Shown: positions 30,311-42,873 of the stretch, in pieces | Layout: each line of letters starts with the position of its first letter | How positions within the stretch are numbered: position 1 is the stretch's first letter | Origin: Adiantum capillus-veneris | Taxonomy: Eukaryota > Streptophyta > Polypodiopsida > Polypodiales > Pteridaceae | DNA: 64,000 bases | Direction of reading: 5' to 3' | NCBI GenBank assembly: GCA_014529385.2 | Contig: CM043942.1 | Location: 26,788,469-26,852,468 of the forward strand | The notes under the pieces: model-generated | What the model saw: the letters and a program-made list of their open reading frames with translations, nothing else | Databases searched by the model: none | What the model was told of the DNA's origin: nothing | Translations under genes and position numbers: made by a program

Positions 30311-33300
30311 TTGCCTAGCAGTCTATTGGTATCTAGCTTAGAGGCTACACAAATAGAAACGCAATGGGTGCAGTGCTCCACATGTGAGAACTCAAGTTCA
30401 CGTCGCAGATATTGTGTGCCCTTACTTCCACACTACACAAGAAGAATATTGAATGGAAATCAGCTTCACATACAGCTACTGAGTGTCATTGACATATCTG
30501 TCAATGCCATCTCAATAGTGACAACAATTGCACGAGGTACACTAGACAGACGTTCAATATTAGATAACCCTCTGCTATCATGGAGTAAAGAGCATAGAAC
30601 AACCTTCACAGAGCAAGATCTAGCTACATCACAAGTGTCAGACATACTTGCATTCAATCTCGAGAACAACTTCGTACTACAGAAGTACATGTCGATGGCT
30701 GAATGGCCGAATAAGAAGCTTGGCCTTCGCATACTAAGTCAAGATAGTGTGAGAAAGATCATTCAGCAACAACAAGCCAATGCACCGTTTGCACTGATGG
30801 CGCATCTTGACACAAGTTTGATGTTTGGTATCATCGAAAACATCGTTGAACCAGTCAGGAGAAGAGCATTCACCGCTAGAGATCCTTACGAAAGGTGTGT
30901 TGGGCCGTGTGCAAGACCACTTGGTTAGATATGAGGTTCAAAATCGAGGATCATTGCATGCTCATGTCATACTCTGGATGCATGAAGAAGACAAAAAGCA
31001 ACTATCTGCTGAAATAGCTGCATACATCCCGATAGAAACTGGCTCTGTGGTTTTGCCAGAAATAAGCCGGCTCCGAGAACTCGTACTCAGGAAACAACTT
31101 CACAAGTGTTGTACCAGTTGTTACCACGATCAAAAAGATGGAGTATGTAAACACGGGTTTCCATTTCATGTGCAGCTGAATCCAAACCCAATCTTCAACG
31201 AACAAAATCACAGATGGCAATACTTCAGGCCCCAACATGAAGACAGAAATGTCGTACCGTACCACCCTACACTGCTCTTGCTATGGGGTGCACATATGAA
31301 TATACAGCGGGTCACCGATTCATCGTTGTCCTACTACCTCTTGAAGTATGCACTCAAAATTGAACCAATGGGCCATCTTAACATCCGCTCAGAAGATGCA
31401 GAGCGCTTAGGCCTAGGTGGTCTCGACAATGTAAAATTGAAGCTGATCTTAGCCACTTTACTCTCGAAACCTATCTCAGCAACAGAAGTGGCATTAAATT
31501 TTTTGCAAATCCCAATCATTTCAAAGAGCGATAGCATCAATATGTTGATTCATCGCCCCCAACACTACGACAACGAATCATTTCTCACAACAATGATGTC
31601 GTGCTACACCCTGTTGATCTGTATTACGCACGACCACGAACTTTGGAGAAGCTTACATTTTACAACTTCCACAAGAATTACATAGTAACGAAGGGAAAAG
31701 AAAGGAAAAAAGTATTTCACAGGAGAATACCTACGGCCAATCGCTGCAGCGGCAATGCCGACTGGTCCGTTTCACAGACTTTCACCCAGGGCATCATCCG
31801 AAGGCTTTCTTTTACAATGTGTTGCTAAAGAGGATCACCTTCAGAAATGAATCCCAGCTGCTCTCACCGGAGAACACGTCCACGTCATACTATCTTGAGT
31901 GCAAACTTAGAAATTTGATACTGACAGATGAGGACCTTGAGATGTACATCACAGAGTACACACAGTGAAATATGCTCATGACAGATCAAACACACCAATT
32001 TCACAACATGATACTACAGAAGACATCCTCAACAAAGGCTACCTCATTTCAATCTCCAGATGTGCAAACAGACTACGAGCAACAGGACACATCATCTCGT
32101 ATCTCTCCACTTCTGAACGAGCTTCAAAATGTCCAAAACGCGTCACTGACAACTGAACAAGCAGAGATCTACAAGAAGCTCACAACAGCAAAGGGTGGAC
32201 TGCATGTGATCACAGGCACTCCTGGGAGTGGCAAAAGCTTCCTCATAAGATACATCACAAGCCAACTCATAATGCAAGGGAAAACTGTCACACTCGGTGC
32301 TTCGACTGGTGCAGCAGCCACGAGGTTAAGCAACATCGCAACAACTGTCCATTACCAATTAAGATACCAGTGTGCACACAACAATATCCCCTGTCAATCT
32401 CTGAAACTGATGACAGATACGTCAATATTAAAGAAGCAAACACGATTATCATAGACGAGATTTCTATGTTAACAAAGCAAACTTTTGATCTCATAGTATG
32501 ACAAATTGTGAATGTTACCAACGGCACACTGCTAGACCCATTCAAAGATAAAAAGGTCTTCTTGTTCAGTGATTTAGCGCAGTTGCCGCCGGTATGCAGG
32601 CATCAAAGTGATCAATACTACTCGTGCCACATCACAAGCTCCACTTATTGGTCCTCTGCTACTATGTACATTATGTTTTTTCTCAGTGCGCCATGCAAAA
32701 GATATCTCTTTCATAGAGTTCCTCAATACAATAAGAGTCAGGCTCCCCACAAAGAAAGAGATTGACGATGCGCTCGGTGACCGCATCATAAAGCAAGGTG
32801 AAATAGAGAAACACATGGATAGGAACATTACAATCATTTGCATACACAAGAGTGACGTTCTTTATTATAATAAACTTCTCTTGGAACGCTTCCAAGTCAC
32901 ATCATCCAAATCAGCCTCAAGACGAATGCACACAACGTCCCTGAGCTCCGAGCATGGCTTGAAGATCCCGACTTCCACACAATTGACAAAATAGCAGAAG
33001 GAGCAAAGGCGCTGATAACAGAGAACATAGACTTAACAATTGGAGCAACCAATGGATCATTTTATGGCATAGACGAAATCTTCCAAGATGAAGATGGCGG
33101 CGTCAAAGCAATCAAAGTGACGCTGGACACATCCAAACAGGAAATTACACTTCGACGGTCAAAGCATAGCAGGCGGACATTCAATGGGCACTGGTACCAT
33201 AAGTCCACATTCCCAATAGCTCTCGCCTATGCTATGACTGGACACAAGTCCCAAGGTGCAACAATCAGCACAAACGTCTTACTCATTGTAAAAGAATTTT

Positions 33301-33419
33301 TTGCCCCTGGCCTTCTATACGTGATGCTGTCGCGCGTCACTAAGCGAACCCGGCTACATTTACTGCAGCTCCCTACGCCAGAGATGTTCACACCATCTAG
33401 ATTTTTGACCATCTAAATG
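30311..33419 (+). pseudogene. Helitron-type Rep/PIF1 helicase transposase (broken)
   Basis: Order on the plus strand: N-terminal region (30311-30928) with QKYMSMAEWPNKKLGLRI; Rep HUH domain (30900-31620) with YEVQNRGSLHAHVILWM (HxH metal site), a Cys cluster CCTSCYHD...CKHGFPF and the tyrosine block SYYLLKYALK; then the PIF1-type helicase (31990-33416): Walker A GTPGSGKS (32217-32240), Walker B IIDEISM (about 32449-32469), LFSDLAQLPPV (32561 on, Gly of GD changed) and the terminal AMTGHKSQGATI...YVMLSRVTKR block. Several frameshifts (near 30900, 31600-31700, 32450 and 33000) and stops. Rep nicks and transfers one strand for rolling-circle transposition; the helicase unwinds. Termini (5' TC, 3' hairpin-CTRR) not located. 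Confidence 0.85.
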
Positions 33420-33722
33420 TGAAAGTTTCCTTCCCCCTCTTCAGTATTAGTTCCTCTTTCTATTATACTGATTGAGTCGCCTTGTAAATGCCTTGTATAT
33501 AAAATAGAAATTTTTGTTCAACTTCTTATCTTCTCTTTTGTCAACTTGTCATGTTCAATATGTTACATTACTGAGACATCTTCTCTATCAACTCTGCTCA
33601 CTCTTATCCACCTTTGCAAATTTACTGCTCTTCCCTTCCTCACTTCATTCATTTGTGTTTAAATGTTTATCGGGTCTTATGCTTTAGAAATACTGTAAGA
33701 GATCATCAAAATAATTATTTCT

Positions 33723-34520
33723 ATGTGCAGGAAATTGAATCAAAAAATGGATCACAACATGGTACATTCTGCACGCTTGTCTGATCTTGCATATGCCTAT
33801 GTATACACATGCGAATCAATCACTCATTTTACTGTGCAGCTCTTCAAGCAATACATGAACAATGCAAAGGAAACGCAACCCATGATACAACCTAAGAGAT
33901 TTTACCTAACAACTAAGCAGATGAGATTGGCTAACTCAGCAGGCGACAAACCCCATGCGTACATTGAGGGGTTCCATACTTTTCAAGAGCGTCGCAACTT
34001 TATGAATAAGTGCGATGCAAGATATAAAGCTCTAAACCAAACGATGGCCACACCAAAAACAGACAGGATGACAACAGGTACTATTAGAAAAGAAAAATCT
34101 AATGCCTTCTGTCCGTCATGCTAACCAGCTTGCTCCTACATCCTGCAGGTCTCATGAAGCAAATACTTGAAGAGCTTAATATCAAGTACGAGGATGATGA
34201 GAGTATGCTGCGTAATGTTGAAGCACAACAACTCCTCGACACAAAAACTGAAGGAATTACATTGTATACAATGGAGTAGCTACGGTTTGGGTACAACATT
34301 GATTTGGCTAAACTTTCAAAAGCTACTCAAGAAAACTGTGCCGCTATCTTGTCGAATTTCATGACTTTGGCAAACCACACGCAGGATGCAACTAATCCAC
34401 CTATCACAATCCAGAAGGTAGCATGGCACTATAGCGAACACAAGGCAGTAAGTTACAGCCAACCAGCCTACCCATACGTCGAGCCAGTTGCAACAGACCA
34501 AGGCAAGTATGGATAACAAG
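33723..34520 (+). pseudogene. Unidentified exon-like ORFs downstream of the helicase
   Basis: Coherent coding-like stretches: 33731-34076, preceded by TATGTGCAG and followed by CAG/GTACT, and 34150-34516, preceded by TCCTGCAG, with one TAG at 34277-34279 in the second. The splice-like edges suggest an intron-containing gene on the Helitron strand. The text (e.g. TVQLFKQYMNNAKETQ, KLSKATQENCAAILSNF) matches no family I know. It could be an accessory gene of the Helitron or a captured host gene piece. Confidence 0.35.
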
Positions 34521-35142
34521 TATCACTAGCTTCCATTCATTCCTTCGTAGCACCATCATTTTTTTGTTGACCTAACCAATCTGCATGGACTACAGATCTA
34601 AACACTCATCAACAACCAGAGACAAGCATCGGTCTTCCACCCCAAAAAAAGCAACGTCACGGGAAGAATACATATCTACAGTATATGATGCACAAAAAAC
34701 GATAGGAGATATATCGGAGTTGCAAACAACATCCATAAACGCGTTGGCCAACACAAACCCAATCCTTCGAAGAGAATGCAAGCGGACATGCATGCACATA
34801 GGACAATTTTGAGATTACCACTTTAGCAACTAGTACCAATATACATAAAGCTGAAAACTTAGAACATTTCTATATTAAACAACACAAAACAACAACTGCA
34901 TTAGGTTATAATGTTTGTTCTGGACATCCACCAAGGTTGAGAAAATATTATTTTTTGAAAAAACACAAGAAAATATAGCTGCCAACTTCTGCAGTCTTTA
35001 TTTCATTGTTTTGTTCACTGTCTTTGTCACATAACCTTGATCATTGGCTACAACAATGTCTTTTTGTTTCCATTCAAACTATGATAGACATGAAAACTTA
35101 TCCACTACTTATATTTAAATGCTTTTTCTTTTTCTGTTCAGA

Positions 35143-35490
35143 ATGGGTAGACCAATTCCAGCTGATCTGATTGAGCAGCAAACAGAATTTGAGACTGCAA
35201 TGTATAAGTTGCAATACTGTCTTTACCCAAATTTGCAAGAGCGGGTGCTCAGACACTACATGCATAAATGGAGTGAGTTCATTCCATGGCCAATTCAACC
35301 ACCTACCCCATGGCATCCACATTACATCACTTGGAATACACTTGGTCGACAAATCACCATCGACATCGCCGTACTGGCTAGTTTCTCCACAAAACACCAT
35401 TGTATGCTGTTCATGCAGATTGCAGACGTGCTCGGCCTACTCGAGACTATAGAATTAAATTACTCTAATGTGGTCCCCAACCACCTTTAG
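35143..35490 (+). CDS. Unidentified ORF, about 115 codons
   Basis: Starts ATGGGTAGACCAATTCCAG directly after a TTCTGTTCAG acceptor-like tract and runs to a TAG at 35488-35490. It contains ADLIEQQTEFETAMYKLQYC and PWPIQPPTPWHPHYITWN. The acceptor-like edge could make it a 3' exon of the preceding pieces. No domain recognised; the proline/tryptophan stretch is its only marked feature. Confidence 0.3.
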   Translation: MGRPIPADLIEQQTEFETAMYKLQYCLYPNLQERVLRHYMHKWSEFIPWPIQPPTPWHPHYITWNTLGRQITIDIAVLASFSTKHHCMLFMQIADVLGLLETIELNYSNVVPNHL

Positions 35491-35763
35491 TCAGCTAAAC
35501 AATTCGTTTCACGCTACTTTCCTTACAACGCGCAACTTTGAACAACATCTTACTGATATAGCCCTTTCTTCCTGCATCAAAAACTCCCACTTATATGTGT
35601 TGTTACCTACTCCTCCTCCTCTTCTCCACAAAATTTTTGTCCATTGCATAGTAAAGCAGTCATTGCATGCTACATTCAAGGTCTTCCCAACTCTCTTGCT
35701 TAGTTCCGTTCTTATTTCATCAACTTTTTTTTTGGCATACTCTTTACATCAAATCGTTTCAGT

Positions 35764-35771
<8 letters not shown>

Positions 35772-35841
<70 letters not shown>

Positions 35842-35994
35842 CTTTCATTTCTACATTCTTCTTTACGGATGTATACTCTTGTTCAGTGCTTCCATGAGAA
35901 CAAAATAGTATATACAATCTTGTATGCATGAGTGACTTCTACTCACTTAGGGTAACAAGATTTGTCGAAAACAAATAATAAGCGCACGCACGCA

Positions 35995-36090
<96 letters not shown>

Positions 36091-36165
36091 TTTCACTTCT
36101 ATGTTCTTTTTACTAATGTATGCTCTTGTTCAATGCTTTGATGGGAACAAAATAGTAATTACAAT
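35772..36165. repeat. Microsatellites with duplicated 80-bp flank
   Basis: (CT)n 35772-35819 followed by (CA)n to 35841, then unit 1 (35842-35918); (CT)n 35996-36087, then unit 2 (36088-36165). The two units share TTTCA.TTCTA..TTCTT..., TGTAT.CTCTTGTTCA and GAACAAAATAGTA at about 80% identity, so microsatellite plus flank was duplicated with a period near 245 bases. Confidence 0.8.
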
Positions 36166-36361
36166 AGTGCCCTTGCTCTCCATTCATTTCCATACACATG
36201 CAGCTACCAAAGGGAAGCTCTCTCTCTAATTGCAATCACCTTGAAGGCTTGTACAGCTACACCAGTTTTTTATCCACTTCCAGTCATGCAGGCTAACGAA
36301 GCACTCTAGTTTTAAGAGGGGATCAATGGTTGTAAAGCAGTGATCCGAGCGTGCAATGGCT

Positions 36362-36960
36362 ACCGTCGAATCAAGTTGTGAACTTGGTGTGAGCTATGGA
36401 TGAACTCGACGTAAACTAGATTTTTGTGAACTAAGCATGCACTGACATTGATCAAAATACAAATCTTGTGGCACTCTACTTTTTTGACATTTATTAAGGG
36501 GCCCACCGAGAGTTCACTCTTTTATTTTCCCTCCTTTTCACTCTCCCATTTAAATTCAACTTGGAGAGGTGGTGAGAGCCTTATGTTGTGAGCTTCAACA
36601 TGGAGACTATAGGTACGTGTGTTTTTTGAGTTTTTTTTTTTGTGAACTCATTGTAAACTATGTAATTCATAGAGAGGAGTGTTCTTCATGTAAACTTGGT
36701 GTAAACTAAGTGTAAACATAGTGTAAACCACTTTGTCCAGGGCTTTGTTGTGAACATGGTGTGAACTTAGTGTAAATTATAACATTGATGGTCTTTTTGT
36801 GATCATTAGGTGAACTTGGTGTAAACATAGTATAAACTTAGTCTTAGTCTAAACCATTAAATCCCTGGCTTTTGTGTGATCATTGGGTGAACTTAATGTA
36901 AACTTAGTATGAACGTTCAAATGAGTAGTCTTTTTGTAAACTATGGGTAAACTAAAAGGA
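36362..36960. repeat. Degenerate short tandem repeat, GTGTAAACTTAGT-like
   Basis: Dense variants of GTGAACTTGGTGTAAACATAG, spaced in steps of roughly 10-12 bases, most regular at 36690-36910. Longer units around TCTTTTTGTGATCATTAGGTGA recur near 36790 and 36870. This is an old, diverged satellite-like array just upstream of the MULE/FAR1-like relic. Confidence 0.65.
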
Positions 36961-36990
36961 CTACCTTTTCACAATGCAAACCTTTGAACA

Positions 36991-39190
36991 TTGACTTTCA
37001 TAATGGTGGTTTCTATGGGTTGTGTAGGTTTTAGGGAGTTAATGGGTATTGAAGAAGAAGAAGAAGAAGACGGGCACTTCATATCTTCAAATGGCAGTTT
37101 AAATGAATATTCTATTGATTACAACATCGAGGACATGGATTATGGCTCCCCAAGTAATGAGGACAACAATGACCTCCCAAACACAATCCCACCAAGTCAG
37201 TCTCGTGGGGCTTTCGAGCAACCAAGCAGCCCAAGATTTTTATTTCAAATTGATTCGTACCCTTATGTCTCAAGGACATTCTACTCGTTTGATGAGACCA
37301 CTCATAGTCTTATGAAGGACGCATTACAAACTAGTGAAATAATGACTTTGGAGAGGTTGAAGGCATGTGATAGTAGCGGCATGCTTGATTTGTCAAGATG
37401 GAGGAAGATGAAAGCTAGCCTCTCCTTGGTGAGGGATGAGGATGGTCCATTCCACCTTTGCTTAGGTTCAACTCCCTCGTTAAGGATTTCGCATATAGGT
37501 GAGTGGAAGCACATTGTCCATGTGCGTGAAGAGGACAATACACATCGCGACATTGTGGAGACTCTTCAAATCATAAAGAAGACCTGGTCTATGGATATTC
37601 AAAGGCATGGCATTCATTTAGCTTATGTGAAGGATCTGCTCAATAATTACGCATGTGTTGTTGGGAGCAATCAAAATTCTGAAAATCAGAGGCCAAGAAA
37701 ATCTAGGGATCCTCCTACTCTTGAAGAGAATAGAAGCACTATCAATAAATTTCTTGGGCAATGTAACCCTAAGTGAGATTATGATTGATCATAAGGTGAT
37801 GGTTCGTTCAAAAAGGAGTCATGATAGAAGAAAGACATTCATTGAGTACGCTTGCCTTAGAGGTTGAGAAGGTCCAAGAGATGTGGTTGCACATTTGCAG
37901 TAAAAGTTTGTTTTGACCATAAGACATAAAGTGCCATTATCTCATATATCGCTCATCATGAAGTTTATACCCGAAGCTCACATGATAATCTATACTATTT
38001 GCACGTTCATCAAGATGCAATTGAATGCTACATGGAAGACTTGTTAGATGTGGGAATGTCATGACATGATGCTAGGATGTCTTCATCAAAGGAAAGGTTG
38101 CATTATGAGCGATGCTCTCATACCAAATTTGTAGTCAAGGTAACATCTAATCTTTTTCTTTTGATTAGTAATGCAATTCTTTTACCAATAGTAACCATGT
38201 TTTCCATTTGGTGTTTAGGCAAGATCTCCAACGATGATTGGGAAGCCATGTGGAGTAAGGTTTGCTTATTGCAAAAACATGAAAAGGTAGATATTTAAGC
38301 CATTATTTAAGGTCTATATAGGACCAAGTTCTTATCTATAGTGACATTCCACTTTCAATATAGATTTATTTTTGTCAACCCTACAATCTAAATGCAAGTG
38401 ACCCTAGGGATAGACCATTTATTGTGATTATTCAACTACAATCTAAATGCAAGTGACCTAGGGATAGACCATTTATTGTGATTATTCAAGATGAATGGAT
38501 GCTAAGTATAGCCGTGCAATTTTCCAAGAACAATTCATGGGAAATTGATAGCATGTTTAAAACTAACATGTTTGATCTTCCCTTATATGCTATAATTTTG
38601 CCAAATCAAAATGGAATAGGTATACCAATCTGCTTTATGTTGTGCACAATTGACCTAGGCTCAAACCAAGAGTGCGTTGCACTTGAAATCACTCTTCAAA
38701 CCATGTTTTCAAGAATGGGTAGTGCTCGTCTAGCATCACTTGTGATTGATAATTTACAGATGGAGCTTGAGGCCTTCAACAAAGTAGTGAAAGTAGATTC
38801 CTCTTGCTAGCATTACAATAGTCTTTGCCAATGCCAACAAATTTCTTGTCATATTATAATATATTGGTTTCATGTCAACAAAGCATGGGTGGAGAATCTT
38901 CTTTCAAAGGTACATACTTTGCATGACAATGTGTGTATTACCAAGCCATAATCATGAGTGATAATAACATTCATTGATCTTTGCAGGTTCCTAAAGAGCG
39001 ACAATATCATCTTTACACTTCAATGAGCCCTCTAATGTATTGTGCCTCTGAAGTAGAGTTTGAGCACCTTTACCAAGGCCTTTTGGTGGAAAACTATGGT
39101 AACTTCATAAATGTCCAAAGGTATGTCACCAATGGATGATGTGGCCATGATTTCCCTCGGCATAGTCGATGGCCCAAGTTTGGTCACCTT
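36991..39190 (+). pseudogene. MULE/FAR1-like transposase-derived gene with three short introns
   Basis: Exon text begins near 36991 with an acidic run (IEEEEEEDG), then SRWRKMKASLSLVRDEDGPF and GEWKHIVHVREEDNTHRD (to 37776), a zinc-type region to 38139, an intron 38140-38218 (GT...AG, 79 bp), ARSPTMIGKPCG, intron 38287-38363 (77 bp), then DEWMLSIAVQ, DSMFKTNMFDLPLYAIILPN and PICFMLCT, the DDE core of MULE-type transposases (here DSMFKTN for the DSTYKTN block), then MELEAFNKVV, HVNKAWVENL, intron 38910-38986 (77 bp) and VPKERQYHLYTSMSP. Stops and frameshifts (e.g. 38808-38810) break it, and a 57-bp duplication (38375-38489) sits in one exon. Copia-B's LTR abuts it at 39193. It is either a transposon with introns or a domesticated FAR1-type gene gone dead. 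Confidence 0.6.
38375..38489. repeat. 57-bp tandem duplication in MULE-like exon
   Basis: Two units with AATCTAAATGCAAGTGACC and GGGATAGACCATTTATTGTG, differing by one C insertion. It adds a repeated peptide and shifts the frame. Confidence 0.8.
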
Positions 39191-39192
39191 TT

Positions 39193-39425
39193 TGTTGGAA
39201 TTAGGGTTGCAAGGATGCATACACAGCTTGGAGAAGATGAAGAAGCTCAAGGTAGGCACACAACAAAGAGTATATTGCTTAGTGCACAATAGAAAGATAA
39301 GTTGTCCCTAGAATGATGGGCATATATGCATACAATGCACGGGGGAAAAACCTCCTAGTGAGAGAAAAAATGCCCCCATGGTCCTAAGCGTGTTCACACA
39401 ATTCACTACCACATATATCGTAACA
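39193..39425 (-). repeat. 3' LTR of copia-B
   Basis: 233 bp; plus-sense TGTTGGAATTAGGG...TCGTAACA; same family as 26470-26696 and 26732-26957. Confidence 0.85.
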
Positions 39426-39504
39426 AACCACTCTGGGAGTGATGCAGTGATGAGAGCTGGCACATAGTGTATAGGGAAAGTTCCATGCCATGATGACATG
39501 ATCA

Positions 39505-42500
39505 ATCCACAAAGGGGAGCAAGCCCAAAGCTTTGCAAAAAGCTTCAAACTTCTCATGAGGCAATGCCTTTGTGAAAAAATCTACAAGGTTGTCTTGTGT
39601 CGGCACATAAGCCAAGATGATCTCTCTTGTTGAGAGTCTCTCTCTGACATAGTGATAATGCACCTCAATGTGCTTTGTGCGAGCATGAAAAATTAGGTTC
39701 ATCGCAACTACCAATGAGCTCTGACTATCAATGTAGATGATGTTGGAAGTGTCTTGTCCAACACCCAACCATAAGGATTCTAAGCCATAGACACTCAATT
39801 GTAGCTATGAAGACTGTCCTGTATTGAGCTTCACAACTGGAAGTGGTCATAGTAGGTTTCTTCTTGCTCAACCATGATATGAGCATGAAACAAAAACCAC
39901 TTGTGGACACTCATGTGTCAAAAAACCCAACATGTAAAGTGCCACTCAAGTAACAAAATACCCTCTTGATAGCTTGCCAATTCTTAAACCCTGTGCTATG
40001 CATAAATTTGCTAACCTATGAGACTACAAATTGATTATCTGGCCTTGTAATGCATACATAAATAAGGCATCCTAGGATCACCAGCATCATGAAGATGTAA
40101 TTTCAAACTTGTTTCCATTAGAGTAGCAATAGGTTTGCAATACTCAAGGCCAAAGTTACATAGTATTGTCTCTATGTACCTTGTTTGACACAAGGCGATA
40201 CCCGCATCACACTGCTTAAAGTGTATGCCCAAGTAATGATGCAAAAGCCCCAAGTCTTTCATCTTGAAAGTAGCATTCAAATCAGCCTCGAATTCAGTAA
40301 TGTGTGTCTCATTTGGACCAGTAATCAACAAATCATCTACATATAGTACGACAATGAGAAATACATCACCCTCATGCTTGGCATGCAAAGTGCTTTCTGT
40401 TGGACTGTTATGAAAGCCTCGTACAACCGAATGAGTGTCAGCTTTCTCATACCAACTACAAGGAGGTTGCTTCAACCCATACAAAGCTTTTTTACATTTG
40501 CGCACTTTATTTTCTTGTCCTTTCATGACAAAAACATGAGGCTACATTACGTAAACTTCCTGAAATATCACCATCAAGAAAGCAGTAACAATGTCTTATT
40601 GATGTAAAAAGAGTTGCCAATGCACATAGAAAACAAAGAGTAGTCATATGACAAGTGGGAGAAAAAGTCTCTTTATAATCAATGCCTTTCTTTTGTAATT
40701 AACCTTTTGCACCAAGTGTAGCCTTGTAGTGATCAATCTCACCATTCAGCTTACGTTTCAACTTGTAAACCCATTTTCTACCAATAGAAAGATAAGTTAG
40801 CCTTTTTGTTAGGAGGCAAAGCACATAAAGTCCACGTGTCATTTTCTATAAATGCGTCATATTCTAATTGCATGGCAACCATCCAATTTTTTGGCTTTTG
40901 TGCTTCATCAAAAGAAAGAGGTTCCTCCTCATCACATAAATTAGAAACAACCAAAGCATAACAATCTAACGCATAAGATGCATGGTGAGAATGTGAACGA
41001 GTACGACTAGACATAGGTTTTGCACCCAATTTACTGTCATGCAAAGTATGCACCAAACATTTTGGCATACCTCTAACCTCCTCATTCTCAGCCCTTTCCA
41101 CATCAAGTACATCATGCACATCTACATCAGTAATAGGCTGATCCGTAACATTTTCAGAAACCGCCATAGGGTGTACATGTGCCTCATTAGAATTTATATT
41201 TAAGTTTCCACCACTAAAAAGAGGCAACAAAGAGTCATAAATGTCATATGAGCTTACATTACTCTCTGTAGTACATGATAACAAAGGTTGAACAGAATCT
41301 TCCACAAACACAACACCTCATGCAACCAAGATACATTTTGTTTGTGGATGGTATAACTTGTAAACCTTTGCTTTCACTATTATAACCAACATAAATGCAT
41401 TTAATGGCATTATCATCCAATTTTTTGCATTGCATTTGTGGCACCAAAGCATAAGCTAAACAACCAAGAACGCGTATATGATCAATAGATGGCTTCTTAT
41501 CATTCCATGCTTCCTAAGGAGTCATAGACTGCAAGGCTTTGGTAGGGAACATATTAAGTACATAAGTAGCACACATGATGGCCTCAAGACAAATCGAATG
41601 TGGCAAAGCTTGAATCTTTTGTGCCATCTCTGTAAGTGACCTATTTTTTTTCAGCAACATCATTTTGCTGAGGTGTATATGGCATAGCCAGAAATTACTT
41701 GAATCACATGAACTTTGGACGTAGCTTTAAGCGGATACACCTGTGCATGCCTGGAGTAATTATCAATGAAAGTCATGAAGCATAGGTAATTGCCTAAGGA
41801 TGGAGTTTGCATAGGCCCACAACATCACTATGCACAAGTTGCAACCTACATGTAGCCCTTACTGAACCATCCTTTGGAAACTTTGAATGTTGTATTTTAC
41901 CCAAAATACAGCTTTCACAAACATGCTTACAAGGTGCTTCAAGAGGCAGCAAAGAAGTAACCATATTATTTTTTTGCAAAAGCAGCAAACTAACAAAATT
42001 TGCAAAAGTAGCAAACTAACAAAATTTAGATGTCCAAAAGATGCATGCCAAAGTTTTGTATCTGAAACAACCTTTGAATTGACAATCGCATTTGAAAAGT
42101 TTTGCGAGCTCATACAGCTCATGACATAAAATTCCAGGTGCGACTATTTCATCACCAAAATTGAGATCATGAACTGTACATTTGTCATCCACAAATTTGA
42201 CAACAAGACCAAGTCTTGCAAGTGTAGATATAAACAAAACGTTCTTTTATCCTTGGTACATAAAGTGCATCAAAAAGTGTGAAAGAAATGCCATTCATAG
42301 AAATTAGCACAATCTTTTTAACTCCCTTGACCAGTTAGGAGCATTATTGGCACAAGTGATTGTATTCTCATGAGGGACAAACTTGAGAGAGGTAAACAAG
42401 TCACAATGTGAAGTAATGTGCACCACTCAAAGTACTACACATGTGAATCTACAACAACTAATATACATGCATCATGGATAGAAAGATCATAAGTACACTT

Positions 42501-42873
42501 TACACTACTTGTAATGGATTCAACCTCTTTCTTCTTGGCCTCTTTTGTCTTCAACTTAGGACATTGCTTTATCAAGTGATCATTAGCCTTGCAATAATGA
42601 AAACATATCTTCTTCTTTTCCTTTTCACCATAATTCCTAGACTAGACGAGGTGCTGCCAATAGACACATTAAGAATACGTGATTTTCCACACAGTGAAGA
42701 ACCATGAGAAGTGGCTACATTGCTATTACCACCTTGTCTTTGAGCAGCAACAAAAGCCTATTCAATTGCATCCTGTATAGCCCTATCCTTTCTTGAAAAT
42801 GACTCTGAAATAACAATGTGCATAATGCATCTCGCTTGATATCTTGTGGGGTTTCTTGGGTTATAAGTCTCCA
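39505..42873 (-). pseudogene. Copia-B gag-pol remnant
   Basis: Domains on the minus strand from right to left: gag tail and knuckle region 42474-42873; GAG-pre-integrase and integrase 41259-42237 (LWHASFGHLNF, CESCILGKIQHSKF); integrase C-terminus and hinge 40778-41311 with PKNWMVAMQLEYDAFIENDTW; RT 40035-40526 with KKALYGLKQPP and catalytic YVDDLLITG; RNase H 39502-39910 with STSGFCFMLISWLSKKKPT, TSSCEAQYR and HARTKHIEVHYHYVRE, IDSQSS. Numerous stops and frameshifts throughout. Clearly dead. Copia polyproteins have the order gag-protease-integrase-RT-RNase H, as seen here. Confidence 0.85.

Larger units (their letters stand above)
39193..42873 (-). mobile_element. Copia-B: decayed Ty1/copia element, 3' LTR to gag, interrupted by gypsy-B
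   Basis: Minus-strand copia: 3' LTR on the left (39193-39425), then upstream RNase H, RT, integrase, protease remnants and the end of gag at 42474-42873. Gag breaks at TCTCCA (42873), exactly where the gypsy-B LTR starts; the same gag position is intact at about 25544 in the sister copy. The missing 5' part should lie beyond the right end of this window. It is the oldest and outermost layer of the nest. Confidence 0.85.
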
